A stretch of 33,246 nt of DNA from F1-120-MAGs118 sp013360535 (GCA_026647215.1 JAPKHC010000043.1:1-33246), one strand, 5' to 3'. Counted from the first letter of the stretch, positions 1 through 8,048 are shown. The notes: a model not told the origin generated them from the sequence alone. Numbers and translations are program-made.

Positions 1-1137
1 CCGGGCCGCGCCGGCGCCTATCTGCTCGCGAACGGCCGCGGCGCGGTGCTGGACGAGGCCGATGCGCTGGCGCGCGAGCCCTATCTCGCCGTGGCCGACA
101 TCGCCGGCACGGCCGGCGACGGCCGCATCCTGCTGGCCGCGCCCATCGGCGAGGAGGAGATCGAGACGGATTTCGCCGGCATCATCGAAACGACGGACGA
201 GGTGCGCTTCGATGCGGCCAGCAGGTCCGTGCGCGCGCGCCGGCGCCGCCGCCTCGGCCGTCTGGTGCTCGCCGACGCGCCGCTCGAGAAGCCGGACCCG
301 GCGCAGGTTCTCGACGCGCTGCTCGGCGGCCTGCGCGCGCTCGGCGTCGCGGCCTTGCCCTGGACGCCGGAGCAGCAGCGCCTGCGCGCGCGCGTCGCGT
401 TCCTGCGCGCGCATGAACCCGAAGCCTGGCCCGATCTTTCGGATGGCGCGCTCGCGGCGTCGCTGGAAAACTGGCTCGGCCCGTTCCTCGCCGGCAGGCG
501 CTCGCTCGCCGCGATCACGCCGGACGATCTCGGCCGCGCGCTCGACGCGTTGCTGCCCTGGGCGCTCCGGCGCCGCCTCGACGACGAGGCGCCGTCGCAC
601 TTCACCGCGCCGACCGGGTCGCGCCTGCCCATCGACTATGGCGCCGAAGGCGGGCCGAGCGTCGCCGTGCGCGTGCAGGAGCTGTTCGGCCTGGCGCGGC
701 ATCCGGCGATCGCCGGCGGGCGCGTGAAGCTGACGCTCGCGCTCTTGTCGCCGGCGCATCGCCCGGTGCAGGTGACGCGCGACCTGCCCGGCTTCTGGGC
801 CGGCTCGTACCAGGCCGTGCGCGCCGAAATGAAGGGCCGCTATCCCAAGCACCCCTGGCCCGGCACCGGGCCGTCCCTGTCGTTCTGGAATGGCCACGAC
901 CGCATCCTCTCGACAGGGCTCGGCATGGAGGGAAACGACCCCTATCTCCACCTCCTGTCCCCGGAGGCCGGAACGAACAAGTACTCGAGCTTCCGGCTCT
1001 CGGGCACGCCCAAGGACGGCATGCGCGCGGTGCTGCGCGGGGCCGAAGGCGGATTCGTGAAACTTTCGAGCTTCAAGGGAGCCGCGGAGCTCGCAATCGC
1101 GGACGTCGAGAAAGTCCGCCGCGTCACGCTGCCCTGA
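1..1137 (+). CDS. hrpB: ATP-dependent helicase HrpB, C-terminal part, fused to an unrelated tail (5' partial)
   Basis: The frame is open from base 1, so the gene begins outside the window. About 287 codons (1-861) read as the C-terminal half of HrpB, a DEAH-type RNA helicase of proteobacteria. Landmarks are AYLLANGRG near the start, RVQELFGL, HPAIAGGRV, LLSPAHRP, TRDLPGFW and GRYPKHPWP. In HrpB the last motif is normally followed by a short tail of about 10-25 residues. Here it switches at about base 862 to 91 residues with no HrpB character, rich in Gly, Ser and Leu (for example SFWNGHDR and KYSSFRLSG). The helicase motor domains lie upstream, outside the window. The frame stays open across the switch, so a natural fusion cannot be excluded. 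A chimeric contig or recombination scar is more likely, because the rest of the window does not look proteobacterial. Confidence 0.8.
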   Translation, partial: PGRAGAYLLANGRGAVLDEADALAREPYLAVADIAGTAGDGRILLAAPIGEEEIETDFAGIIETTDEVRFDAASRSVRARRRRRLGRLVLADAPLEKPDPAQVLDALLGGLRALGVAALPWTPEQQRLRARVAFLRAHEPEAWPDLSDGALAASLENWLGPFLAGRRSLAAITPDDLGRALDALLPWALRRRLDDEAPSHFTAPTGSRLPIDYGAEGGPSVAVRVQELFGLARHPAIAGGRVKLTLALLSPAHRPVQVTRDLPGFWAGSYQAVRAEMKGRYPKHPWPGTGPSLSFWNGHDRILSTGLGMEGNDPYLHLLSPEAGTNKYSSFRLSGTPKDGMRAVLRGAEGGFVKLSSFKGAAELAIADVEKVRRVTLP

Positions 1138-1192
1138 GGCAGCGCAGGCGGAGTTCGTCAACGATTCTGAAACAGGGGATGCGGGGAGTTCC

Positions 1193-1459
1193 GTGAGCAC
1201 CCGACGCGAGCTCGGCTGGGCCTGGCGCTTCTCGACGGAGGACTCGGCTTACGGTCTGGGCTTGCGGCCCTACGCCGGCAGTGCGCAGGCGGAGGGCGGG
1301 GATGTCGGTCGCACCTTGCGACTGGAAGGACGCTGGAGCGACGGCGATGGGCTTGCGCTCGCGCTGGGGTTCGAGCGGCTCGAGGCCTCGGCCGACCTGC
1401 GAGACGCGGGGCTCTCCAGCGGCGGTTTCGCCTTCGCGAGCGTCACGTTCCGCCAGTGA
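1193..1459 (+). CDS. Small hypothetical protein, possible end of an outer-membrane beta-barrel
   Basis: An 88-residue reading frame begins with GTG, with GGGGAG a few bases upstream as a plausible ribosome binding site. Third codon positions are strongly G/C from the start onward, whereas the same frame just upstream (1138-1192) has A/T-rich third positions, which supports this start. The protein alternates hydrophobic and polar residues (for example LRLEGRW, LALALGFE, FAFASVTF) and ends shortly after an aromatic beta-strand, as barrel C-termini do. It is too short for a full porin and has no signal peptide, so it may be a fragment left by the rearrangement seen upstream. No family is recognised. 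Confidence 0.4.
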   Translation: MSTRRELGWAWRFSTEDSAYGLGLRPYAGSAQAEGGDVGRTLRLEGRWSDGDGLALALGFERLEASADLRDAGLSSGGFAFASVTFRQ

Positions 1460-1659
1460 GCCCATGGGAGGTGCGCGCGCGGCCGCGGTCGACCCGCTCC
1501 GGCGCCCGGCTTCGAAGATTCGCCAACGCTCGCTGCGGCGGGCGCATGGGAGCATCGGGCCGAGGCCGGGCTCGAGCGGACGACCGGTCGCGTCGTCGGC
1601 GGAGAAGGGACTCGCCGGGGAGGATCCATGGGGCGCGGAAGTGGACGGAGACGCGAGCT

Positions 1660-1666
1660 GGAGGGA
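1660..1666 (+). promoter_or_regulatory. Ribosome binding site for the radical SAM gene
   Basis: GGAGGGA lies 5 bases before the ATG at 1672. It decides the start, because the frame is open back to 1456 but that extension is an arginine-rich stretch with no protein-like pattern. Confidence 0.6.
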
Positions 1667-1671
1667 GCGCG

Positions 1672-2625
1672 ATGCAGCCTGCGCTGAGCCGGTTCGTGCG
1701 CGGTGCGGTCGTGCGCTCGCCGGCGGCGGTCGCGTCGCGGCTGATGTGCTGGCGCCTGCCGCGTCACGTCGTGGTCGAGCCGACCAACCACTGCAACCTC
1801 CGCTGCCCGCTCTGCCCGCACGAGCGCCATCCCCGGGCGCGCGGGTTCATGAGCGTCGACCAGTTCCGCTCGCTGGCGCTGGAGTGTCGCGAGTTCGCCC
1901 ACGGGCTGGTGCTGTTCCTGCTCGGCGAGAGCCTCGTGCACCCGCAGTTCTTCCGACTCGTGGGCTTCGCGGAAGAGCTGGGGCTGCGCTGTACGGTCAC
2001 GACCAACGGCGAGCTCCTGCACCGGCACATCGAGGATGTGTTCACGTCAGGGCTGACCTCGCTGCGGGTCACGCTCGACGGCGCGACGGCGGAGACCCAC
2101 GCCCGCTACCGGCGCGGCGGCCACTTCGAGCGCGTGCGCGACTCGATCGAGCGCCTGCTCGACGAGCGCCGGCGCCGCGGCAGGGGTCCGCACGTCGCGA
2201 TCCAGACCATCGCCTTCCCGTTCAACGCTGCGGAGCGTCGGGAGCTCTCCGACTGGGCGCGCTCGGTCGGCGCCGACCAGCTCGTGCTGCGCGAGCCGCA
2301 CATCGGAGTGCACCGCTCGTTGGGCGAGGCGCGCGAGCTGGCAAACGAGTTCGTGGAACCCGCCGCGCGCGAGCGCGCCATCGCGAAAGCCGCCGACGCC
2401 GCCTGCGACGACGGGATGGGCTGCGGGGAGCTGTGGCGCGCGACGGTCCTGTGGAACGGCGACGTCGTGCCGTGCATGCGCAGCGCCTGGGACGGGCTCG
2501 ACAGCTTCGGCAACGTCTTCCGCGACGGCGGCCTGAAGTCGGTGTGGCGCTCGGAGCGCCACCGTACGTTCCTGCGCCAGCATGCGGCGCGCCCCGGCGG
2601 TCGCTGTGCCTCCGCAGTGAGCTGA
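1672..2625 (+). CDS. Radical SAM protein with a SPASM-like C-terminal region
   Basis: 317 residues. The radical SAM cluster motif CxxxCxxC is Cys41, Cys45 and Cys48, inside EPTNHCNLRCPLCP, which would bind the 4Fe-4S cluster that cleaves S-adenosylmethionine. VTTNGELL and LRVTLDGAT are the usual strands of the partial TIM barrel. The C-terminal part (CGELW, NGDVVPC, FGNVFRDGG, VWRSERH) resembles SPASM/twitch domains that hold auxiliary clusters and occur in peptide-, sugar- and cofactor-modifying enzymes. The usual closing C-x2-C is missing: the protein ends RCASAVS, so the auxiliary site looks incomplete or the end is frameshifted. It is the first plus-strand gene of the glycan/ligase region and convergent with the hydrolase at 2652-3395, with 26 bases between them. 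The substrate cannot be told from sequence. Confidence 0.85.
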   Translation: MQPALSRFVRGAVVRSPAAVASRLMCWRLPRHVVVEPTNHCNLRCPLCPHERHPRARGFMSVDQFRSLALECREFAHGLVLFLLGESLVHPQFFRLVGFAEELGLRCTVTTNGELLHRHIEDVFTSGLTSLRVTLDGATAETHARYRRGGHFERVRDSIERLLDERRRRGRGPHVAIQTIAFPFNAAERRELSDWARSVGADQLVLREPHIGVHRSLGEARELANEFVEPAARERAIAKAADAACDDGMGCGELWRATVLWNGDVVPCMRSAWDGLDSFGNVFRDGGLKSVWRSERHRTFLRQHAARPGGRCASAVS

Positions 2626-2651
2626 AGGCACGCGGCGCCGGCGCGGCGCGC

Positions 2652-3395
2652 TCAGGCCGGCTTGGGGATCAGCTCGTCGAGGTACAGCGGGAGCATCTTG
2701 CGCCACGTGGTCCAGTCGTGCGGCCATTCTTCGCCCCACTCGACGACGCGGTTGGGGATGCGGCGCGAGCCGAGCACGTCGGCGACGCGCCACGACTGGG
2801 CCGGTTCTTCGGCCTTGCCCTTGCCGTGCACGAGCAGGACGTAGCGCTTGCGCAGCTGGTCCAGGTGCGGGCCCTCGGGCAGGTCCTTGAGGAAGCGCGA
2901 GGGAGTGTTGTGGTGGTGGTCGGCGTTCGCCTCGCCGTCCATGAACTTGATCAGGTCGTACGTGCCGCTCATGCAGATGGCGAGCTTGAACACGTCGGGG
3001 TGGCGGCAGACGGCCGCGAGCGACTGGTAGGCGCCGATCGAGGCGCCGGCGGCGACGACCTCGGCCGCGGGGTTCTTGCAGTCGCGCCGGATGAGCGGCA
3101 CGAGCTCGTGGTACACGAACGCGTCGAAGCGCTGCTGCGCGCGCGCGGCGTGCGCGACCTTGTTCGACTCGGCGAGCAGCGCCTGGCCTGCGGTCGAATC
3201 GCAGGAGTAGATCTTGATGCGCTTCTGCTCGAGCAGGTGCTTGAGCACGTCGATCATCCAGAAACGCTCGATCTCCTCCGCGTCACCGCCGGCGGTGGGG
3301 AAGAGCAGCACCGGCGTGCCCTCCTCGCCCCAGCGCACGACCTTGACCTCGCGGCCGAGTCGCTCCGACTTCCAGGTCTCCGTCGCTTTTGCCAT
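2652..3395 (-). CDS. Alpha/beta-hydrolase, putative esterase, paired with an ATP-grasp ligase
   Basis: 247 residues. It is an alpha/beta-hydrolase of the esterase-D/enterochelin-esterase type. The nucleophile elbow is GASIG with Ser119, followed by a helix (AYQSLAAVCRHPDVF) and the strand LAICMSGTYD. A likely catalytic His226 sits in EWPHDW near the C-terminus. There is no signal peptide, so it should be cytoplasmic. The ATG at 3395 starts 2 bases after the stop of the ATP-grasp gene (TAG CC ATG), so the two are surely co-transcribed and probably translationally coupled. Hydrolases of this general type are annotated as esterases, thioesterases or acyl transferases. The pairing suggests it trims, releases or transfers the ligase product, which is inference. 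Confidence 0.8.
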   Translation of the reverse strand: MAKATETWKSERLGREVKVVRWGEEGTPVLLFPTAGGDAEEIERFWMIDVLKHLLEQKRIKIYSCDSTAGQALLAESNKVAHAARAQQRFDAFVYHELVPLIRRDCKNPAAEVVAAGASIGAYQSLAAVCRHPDVFKLAICMSGTYDLIKFMDGEANADHHHNTPSRFLKDLPEGPHLDQLRKRYVLLVHGKGKAEEPAQSWRVADVLGSRRIPNRVVEWGEEWPHDWTTWRKMLPLYLDELIPKPA

Positions 3396-3397
3396 GG

Positions 3398-4720
3398 CTA
3401 CTTGCGCGCGCCCTTCTTCGCCTTGGGAGCGGAAACCGGCGCCGCGGCGACGGCCACCTTGGGCGCTGCCTTCGCGGCGGCGCGCTCGGCGGCGTCTTCC
3501 TGGCGCCAGACCTGCAGCTCGTTCCAGAAGTGCTCGGTGAAGTGATCCCACTCGTGCTTGGGGAACAGCGCCTCGACCTTGGTGCGCACCGCGTGGCGCG
3601 CGCGATCGGAGCCGAAGAACTCCCACACGACCTCGTCCAGGTGCGCGAGGTGCTTGGCGCAGAACTCCTCGAACTTGTCGGCTTCCATGCGCTCGCGCGC
3701 GATCCTCGCGTAGCGCGAGAGCTTCTCGCGGTAGGGGAGGTCGAGCTCCGCGACGTCGAAGAACGGCTGCCAGTCCTGGTTGATGCGCAGCTTCTTCTTC
3801 GTGGCCGCGACGTACATCGCCCAGCGCAGCTTCGACTTCACGAGCCACGGGAAGTGGCGGTGCAGGCTCGACACCTGACTGTCGGGGCAGGGGTTGGCGA
3901 AGTCGATCGGGAACCAGTCGCCCTTCTCGTACAGCGCCTCGCAGCTGTTGAAGTCCCAGTTGAAGAAGGCGTTGATCGTGAGCGTGATGTCGCGCAGGAC
4001 CGAGAGCGTCTCCTCGGGCAGGTAGTCCTTGTCGTTCAGGTAGCGCTGGTGCAGCGGCGCGCCCGGGTCGTAGCGGATGATGCGCGTCTGGGGGCCGAGG
4101 CCGATGCAGCGGCAGAAGTGCTCGTGCGGCAGCACGCCCTTTTGGAGGTGCATGACGAGCTTGCCCGACTTCTCGTAGGCGTCGCGCAGCGCTTCCTCGT
4201 CGTCGACCTTGCTGACGCCGACCCAGCCGCCTCCGTCGTAGGGCTTCATGAACAGCGGATACCCGACCTTGGCGCCGATCTCGCCGAGGTCGAAGAGCCG
4301 CGCGTAGCGCACGAGCGTCGTCTCGAGGTCCGCCTTCTCGTCGTAGGCCTTCGGCGGGACCATCCACGTCGTCGGGATCGGCAGCCCGAGCTTCATCATC
4401 GCCGCGTAGGTCGTGTGCTTCTCGTTCGCCTGCACCGACCACGGGTTGTTGAAGACGTACACGCCGTCGAGGATCGTCGCCTTCTTGATCCACTCGCGCC
4501 GCACCGCGTACCAGTGCGTCAGGCGATCCATGACGAGGTCGTAGTTGACCTTCTGGCGCAGGTCGTAGGGCTCGATCGTCACGCGCTCCACTTCGAAGCG
4601 GACCGTGTCACCGCCGATCGGCAGCGCGAGATCGAGATCCTTCATGATCTCCTCGAAGCAGATGGGCCAGCAGGCGTCCGCGCCGAGGGAGAGACCGATA
4701 CGTCGAGTGATCTGGGCCAA
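3398..4720 (-). CDS. ATP-grasp domain protein, putative carboxylate-amine ligase
   Basis: 440 residues. ATP-grasp enzymes join a carboxylate to an amine or thiol through an acyl-phosphate. The ATP-binding lysine and glycine loop are in GYPLFMKPYDGGGW (Lys159). A later acidic/Asn stretch, GDWFPIDFANPCPDS (about 268-281), fits the metal-binding end of the fold. The N-terminal 100 residues form the pre-ATP domain. The last 35 residues are an Ala/Lys-rich tail, probably disordered. It is divergent from the three ~407-residue paralogues elsewhere in the window: it is longer, lacks their HMEWF block and has an extra helical C-terminal domain. The start is TTG with GAGGAG 6 bases upstream, and no ATG alternative fits. 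It leads a two-gene operon with the hydrolase. The substrate is unknown. Confidence 0.8.
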   Translation of the reverse strand: MAQITRRIGLSLGADACWPICFEEIMKDLDLALPIGGDTVRFEVERVTIEPYDLRQKVNYDLVMDRLTHWYAVRREWIKKATILDGVYVFNNPWSVQANEKHTTYAAMMKLGLPIPTTWMVPPKAYDEKADLETTLVRYARLFDLGEIGAKVGYPLFMKPYDGGGWVGVSKVDDEEALRDAYEKSGKLVMHLQKGVLPHEHFCRCIGLGPQTRIIRYDPGAPLHQRYLNDKDYLPEETLSVLRDITLTINAFFNWDFNSCEALYEKGDWFPIDFANPCPDSQVSSLHRHFPWLVKSKLRWAMYVAATKKKLRINQDWQPFFDVAELDLPYREKLSRYARIARERMEADKFEEFCAKHLAHLDEVVWEFFGSDRARHAVRTKVEALFPKHEWDHFTEHFWNELQVWRQEDAAERAAAKAAPKVAVAAAPVSAPKAKKGARK

Positions 4721-4726
4721 GCAGGG

Positions 4727-4732
4727 CTCCTC
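4727..4732 (-). promoter_or_regulatory. Ribosome binding site supporting a TTG start
   Basis: On the minus strand GAGGAG lies 6 bases before TTG at 4720. This is the main reason to accept the rare start codon for the ATP-grasp gene. Confidence 0.6.
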
Positions 4733-4776
4733 GCGACGCCTTCGTCGCGGGTGGGGGCAGTTCCGGAAGGGCGCGG

Positions 4777-4782
4777 ATTCTA
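4777..4782 (-). promoter_or_regulatory. Possible -10 element for the ATP-grasp/hydrolase operon
   Basis: On the minus strand the bases read TGC-TAGAAT, an extended -10-like hexamer in very GC-rich surroundings. It lies in the 89-base gap between two same-strand genes, 56 bases before the TTG start. No clear -35 is visible. Confidence 0.4.
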
Positions 4783-4809
4783 GCAGCCGAGAGCCGGTTC
4801 GACGCGTCC

Positions 4810-5964
4810 CTACCCGTGCCTGGCGGCGAGCTCGTCGTAGAGCTCCTCGAGCTTGGCGGCCTGCGTCGAGATCGAGTACTCGCGCTCGACGTGCGCCCTC
4901 CCGGCGCGTCCGAATTCCGGCCAGCGGGCTGGGGCGGCGGCGAGCTCGACCAGCGCCCGTGCGGCGCCGTCGACGTCACACTCGTCGAACAAGAGGCCCG
5001 CGATACCGTGCGGAGACACTTCAGGGATGTCGCAATGGCGCGAGGCGACGATCGGCATGCCGGTCGCCGACATGTCGATCAGCGAGACGGGCGCTCCACC
5101 CTCCGCATCGCCGTCGGATGCGTGGCGGCTGGGCGCGAAGAAGACGTGGAAGCCGTAGAGCGAGCGGCGGTACTCGACGTAGGGGCGCGGCGGCGGGAAG
5201 TCGACCGTGCTCTCGAGCTTCAGCGTGCGCACGAGCTCGTGCAGCTCGGCGAGCCGCGCGCGCTCGGGGTCGGAGCTCGCGATCACCATCAGCGAGAGCC
5301 GCAGGTTCGGCGCCTCGCGCACGGCGCGCGCAAAGGCCTCGAGCGCGAACGGAAAGCCCTTCTTTTCCACGGCGCGGCCGGAAGCGAGCACGTGGACGAG
5401 CCCATCCGACGACGGGCGGCGCTCGGCGAACTCGGTGCCTTCGATCTGCACGCCGAGGTGCTGCACCGCGATCTTCCCGCGTGGGCAGCCGAGCGACTCG
5501 ACCTTGGCGCGCATCGCATTGCCTTCGACGAGGAACAGGTCACCCTGCGCGAACAGCTCGAGGTAACGCTGACGCCACAGCTCCGAACGCGAGTTCTTCC
5601 AGATGTCGGCGCCGTAGAACGAGGTCACGTGCGCGACACCGGTGGCACGCGCGAGCGGCAAGTCGATCCAGCCCTGGTGCGCGAAGTGCGAGTGGAGCAG
5701 CGTCGCGCCGTGCTCGCGCAGCGCACGCTTCATGAACGGGAACACGCCTCCGCCGAGGCGACGGCGCAGGCGCTCGAGCCCCTGCAGCGGCAGCGGCCGA
5801 TCGGTGAGCGCGTACACCGCCTCGAGCGGGTACTGGTCGCGGTTCTCGCGGCGCTTGCACACCACCAGGGCTTCCCAGCGCTCGAGGGCGCGAATCTGGC
5901 TGTAGACCCAGCTCCCGGTGCCGAACAGGAACGGGTTGACCGAGTGCGCGACGGTGCGGGCCAT
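4810..5964 (-). CDS. Glycosyltransferase family 4 (GT-B fold)
   Basis: 384 residues. The N-terminal half carries LHSHFAHQGW and SFYGADIW, typical of colanic-acid/exopolysaccharide glycosyltransferases. The middle has LASGRAVEKKGFPFALEAF, the nucleotide-sugar-binding start of the C-terminal Rossmann domain. The donor-site motif around EGGAPVSLIDMSATGMPIVA follows; the second Glu of the usual E-x7-E is an Asp here. FFAPSRHASDGDAEG before it is usual for the WcaL-like group. It likely moves a sugar from a nucleotide donor onto a lipid-linked or polysaccharide acceptor at the cytoplasmic face. It is divergent from the next glycosyltransferase, sharing a 70-base promoter region. A -10-like TAGCTT ends only 6 bases before the ATG. 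Confidence 0.88.
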   Translation of the reverse strand: MARTVAHSVNPFLFGTGSWVYSQIRALERWEALVVCKRRENRDQYPLEAVYALTDRPLPLQGLERLRRRLGGGVFPFMKRALREHGATLLHSHFAHQGWIDLPLARATGVAHVTSFYGADIWKNSRSELWRQRYLELFAQGDLFLVEGNAMRAKVESLGCPRGKIAVQHLGVQIEGTEFAERRPSSDGLVHVLASGRAVEKKGFPFALEAFARAVREAPNLRLSLMVIASSDPERARLAELHELVRTLKLESTVDFPPPRPYVEYRRSLYGFHVFFAPSRHASDGDAEGGAPVSLIDMSATGMPIVASRHCDIPEVSPHGIAGLLFDECDVDGAARALVELAAAPARWPEFGRAGRAHVEREYSISTQAAKLEELYDELAARHG

Positions 5965-5970
5965 GCGCGC

Positions 5971-5976
5971 AAGCTA
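5971..5976 (-). promoter_or_regulatory. -10-like hexamer 6 bases before a start codon
   Basis: TAGCTT on the minus strand lies 6 bases from the ATG at 5964, close enough for a leaderless transcript. There is no matching -35. Confidence 0.3.
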
Positions 5977-6018
5977 GCGGCGATCCACGTGCGGGTCCAA
6001 CGCCCCGAGCTCGAGCGC

Positions 6019-6024
6019 TAGACT
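6019..6024 (+). promoter_or_regulatory. -10-like hexamer 10 bases before a start codon
   Basis: TAGACT lies in the divergent gap before the ATG at 6035. It fits the repeated pattern of a TAnnnT hexamer very close to first genes in this window. Confidence 0.35.
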
Positions 6025-6034
6025 CGCGCGCTCG

Positions 6035-7195
6035 ATGAGGATCGCGCTCGTACACATGCGCCACGCGGCGGTCGGCGGCACGGAACGGGTGCTCGACGAA
6101 GTCTCGCGCCGACTCGCCGAGCGCGGGCACGACGTGACGATCCTGTGCCGCTCGCACGTCGAAGCGAGCCACCCCAACGTGCGTTTTGTCGTGCTGCGCA
6201 GCCCGGTGTTCGGCAGCGGCTGGCGCATGTGGGCCTTCGCGGGGGCCGTCGCGCGGCACGTTGCGAGCGAGCGCTACGACCTCGTGTACTCGCTCGGGCG
6301 GACGTGGAGCCACGACGTGATCCGCTGCAGCGGCGGCTCGCATGCGGCGTGGCTCGAGCAGAGCCGCCTGTCGCGCGGCGGCAAGCGTGGCTTCGGCGCG
6401 TGGTTGCGCTCGTTCAAGGACAAGCTGACGCTGGCGATCGAGCGCCGCTCCTACGCGCCGGGCGCGTACCGGAAGGTAATCGTCAACTCGCGCCTCGTCG
6501 GCGACGACCTCGTTCGGCGTTACGGCATTCCGTCGGACAAGCTCGAGATCGTCTACAACGGCGTCGACCTCACGAAGTTCGCGCCGCTCGAGCCGCAACG
6601 CCGCGCGGAGCTGCGCGCCGAGTTCGGTGTGGCCAATGGCGAGCTCGCGCTGCTGTTTCTCGGCACCGGATACGAGCGCAAGGGACTCGCGCGGCTGCTC
6701 GAGGCCTTCGCGAGCGTCGCGACGCAACTCCCGCGGGTGCGAGTGTGGGTCGTCGGCCGCGATTCCGAGCAGGGCCGCTACGAGAAGCTCGCGGAAAACC
6801 TCCGGATCTCGGCCCGAACGCGCTTCTTCGGCGAACGCCGCGACGCTCGCTCGTTCTTTGCGGCGGCGGACCTGTACGTGCTGCCGACCTGGTACGACAG
6901 CTTCGGATTCACGGTGCTGGAAGCGCTCGCCTGCGGGACTCCGGTCGTCACGACGGACCACGCGGGCGCGGCGGAGCTCGTCGAGTCCGGCGTGCAAGGC
7001 GCGGTCCTGCCCGTCGCGGCCGGCAGGGACGAGCTCGCGCGGACGCTGCTCGAGTGGTGCGATCCCACGCGGCTCGCGGCGGCCCGCCCGCTCGCGCGCG
7101 CTCGGGCCGAACCGTACGGCTTCGACGCGACGATGGAGCGCATGCTCGACGTGCTCGAGCAGGTCGCACGCGAGCGCTCCAGCGCGGTCCGCTGA
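6035..7195 (+). CDS. Glycosyltransferase family 4, WaaG-like
   Basis: 386 residues. It starts RIALVHMRHAAVGGTERVL, the GG-containing N-terminal loop seen in lipopolysaccharide-core and exopolysaccharide GT4 enzymes. VVNS/IVNSRLVGDDL and IVYNGVDLTKF are typical of the inter-domain region. The C-terminal Rossmann domain begins LLFLGTGYERKGLARLLEAF. The donor site shows DSFGFTVLEALACGTPVV with the E-x7-E-like arrangement, followed by AAELVESG. It probably adds a hexose to a lipopolysaccharide core or similar acceptor on the inner leaflet. It heads a plus-strand run with the kinase-like gene (30 bases downstream) and the methyltransferase. The kinase neighbour supports a core-sugar role, since core glycosyltransferases and core kinases are often linked. 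Confidence 0.88.
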   Translation: MRIALVHMRHAAVGGTERVLDEVSRRLAERGHDVTILCRSHVEASHPNVRFVVLRSPVFGSGWRMWAFAGAVARHVASERYDLVYSLGRTWSHDVIRCSGGSHAAWLEQSRLSRGGKRGFGAWLRSFKDKLTLAIERRSYAPGAYRKVIVNSRLVGDDLVRRYGIPSDKLEIVYNGVDLTKFAPLEPQRRAELRAEFGVANGELALLFLGTGYERKGLARLLEAFASVATQLPRVRVWVVGRDSEQGRYEKLAENLRISARTRFFGERRDARSFFAAADLYVLPTWYDSFGFTVLEALACGTPVVTTDHAGAAELVESGVQGAVLPVAAGRDELARTLLEWCDPTRLAAARPLARARAEPYGFDATMERMLDVLEQVARERSSAVR

Positions 7196-7210
7196 ACCCG
7201 CGCCCGCCCG

Positions 7211-7216
7211 TATACT
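7211..7216 (+). promoter_or_regulatory. TATACT -10-like element just before the kinase-like gene
   Basis: TATACT is a near-consensus -10 in GC-rich surroundings, placed 8 bases before the ATG at 7225. A start site 6-7 bases downstream would give a virtually leaderless mRNA. No -35 is recognisable. Confidence 0.45.
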
Positions 7217-7224
7217 CGCGTCCG

Positions 7225-8007
7225 ATGTCGCAGCCGCAGCCGTACGAGTGCCAGGGAGCACGGGGACTGCGCTTTGGCCCCGTCGCCCCCGAGCTCGAGC
7301 GCGTGCTCGCCACCCTGATCGCGGGAAACCCCTGCGAAGGCGCCGAAATCCTCAAGCCCGAGCGTGTCTGGGCGTGGCGCGAGTGGGTGCTCAAGCGCAG
7401 CGAGCCCGATGGCTTCCACGATCGCTGGCTGCGCAAGTCGGCGGCCCTGCGCGCGGCGGAGGCGGCGCTCGCGCTCGCTCCGGTGCCCACGCCGCAGCCG
7501 CTCGTCGCCCTCGACGTCCGCCGCGGGCGCCGGTTGGAGTGCAGCTGGCTCGTCAGCGAGCGAGTGCGCGGCGAGCGGGTCGACGTCGCGTTCGAACTGG
7601 ACCCGAACTCCGTCGCCGCCTTTCCGGCCTTCATGGCGACGATGCACGAACACGGCGTCATGCACGGCGACCTCAACGTCTTCAACGCGTTGTGGGATGG
7701 CGAGCGCTGGCAGCTGATCGACCTCGACGGCCTGCGCCACGGCCTGCACCGGGGGCGCGCGGAGCGCATCGCCGAGCTGCAGTGGGCGCGCCTCGCGGGC
7801 ACGCTGCGCGATCCGGCGCGGGTGAAGCCGCTGTTCGAGGCCTACGCGGCGTTGCGCCGACTGCGGGATCCGGCCGCCGCCTGGGCCCGCATCGAGCCGC
7901 GCTCGCTGCAGTTCGGGAAGTCCTACGACGCGATCCTCGAACGCCGCCGGCGCGAGGAGCTCGCGCGCGAGGCGCGTGGGCTGGATCGCGACCGCACGGC
8001 CCCGTAG
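7225..8007 (+). CDS. Lipopolysaccharide-kinase-like protein (Kdo/WaaP/InaA type)
   Basis: 260 residues. The protein-kinase-like catalytic loop is MHGDLNVFN with His147, Asp149 and Asn151, followed by WQLIDLDGLRHG, the metal-binding Asp segment. VWAWREWVLKRSEPDGF upstream carries the probable ATP-binding lysine. This layout matches the lipopolysaccharide kinase family (WaaP, KdkA, InaA), which phosphorylates Kdo or heptose in the inner core. The family's usual length is about 230-270 residues. There is no signal peptide. It follows the WaaG-like glycosyltransferase by 30 bases, the same pairing as in the classical waa locus. The ATG at 7225 was chosen because it follows the glycosyltransferase stop directly; the frame is open further upstream only as an overlap. 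Confidence 0.78.
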   Translation: MSQPQPYECQGARGLRFGPVAPELERVLATLIAGNPCEGAEILKPERVWAWREWVLKRSEPDGFHDRWLRKSAALRAAEAALALAPVPTPQPLVALDVRRGRRLECSWLVSERVRGERVDVAFELDPNSVAAFPAFMATMHEHGVMHGDLNVFNALWDGERWQLIDLDGLRHGLHRGRAERIAELQWARLAGTLRDPARVKPLFEAYAALRRLRDPAAAWARIEPRSLQFGKSYDAILERRRREELAREARGLDRDRTAP

Positions 8008-8048
8008 TGTGCTCGCATGACCGGCGCAACGCCCCACCGGAGCCCCGC

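Noticed and set aside
1281..3545. Long plus-strand frame across the radical SAM and hydrolase genes
   Set aside because: Arg/Ala-rich shadow with no motif; the radical SAM and hydrolase frames carry clear catalytic motifs.
8017..8048. ATG 8017 as start of the methyltransferase
   Set aside because: It is out of frame with the methyltransferase; GTG 8049 is in frame.
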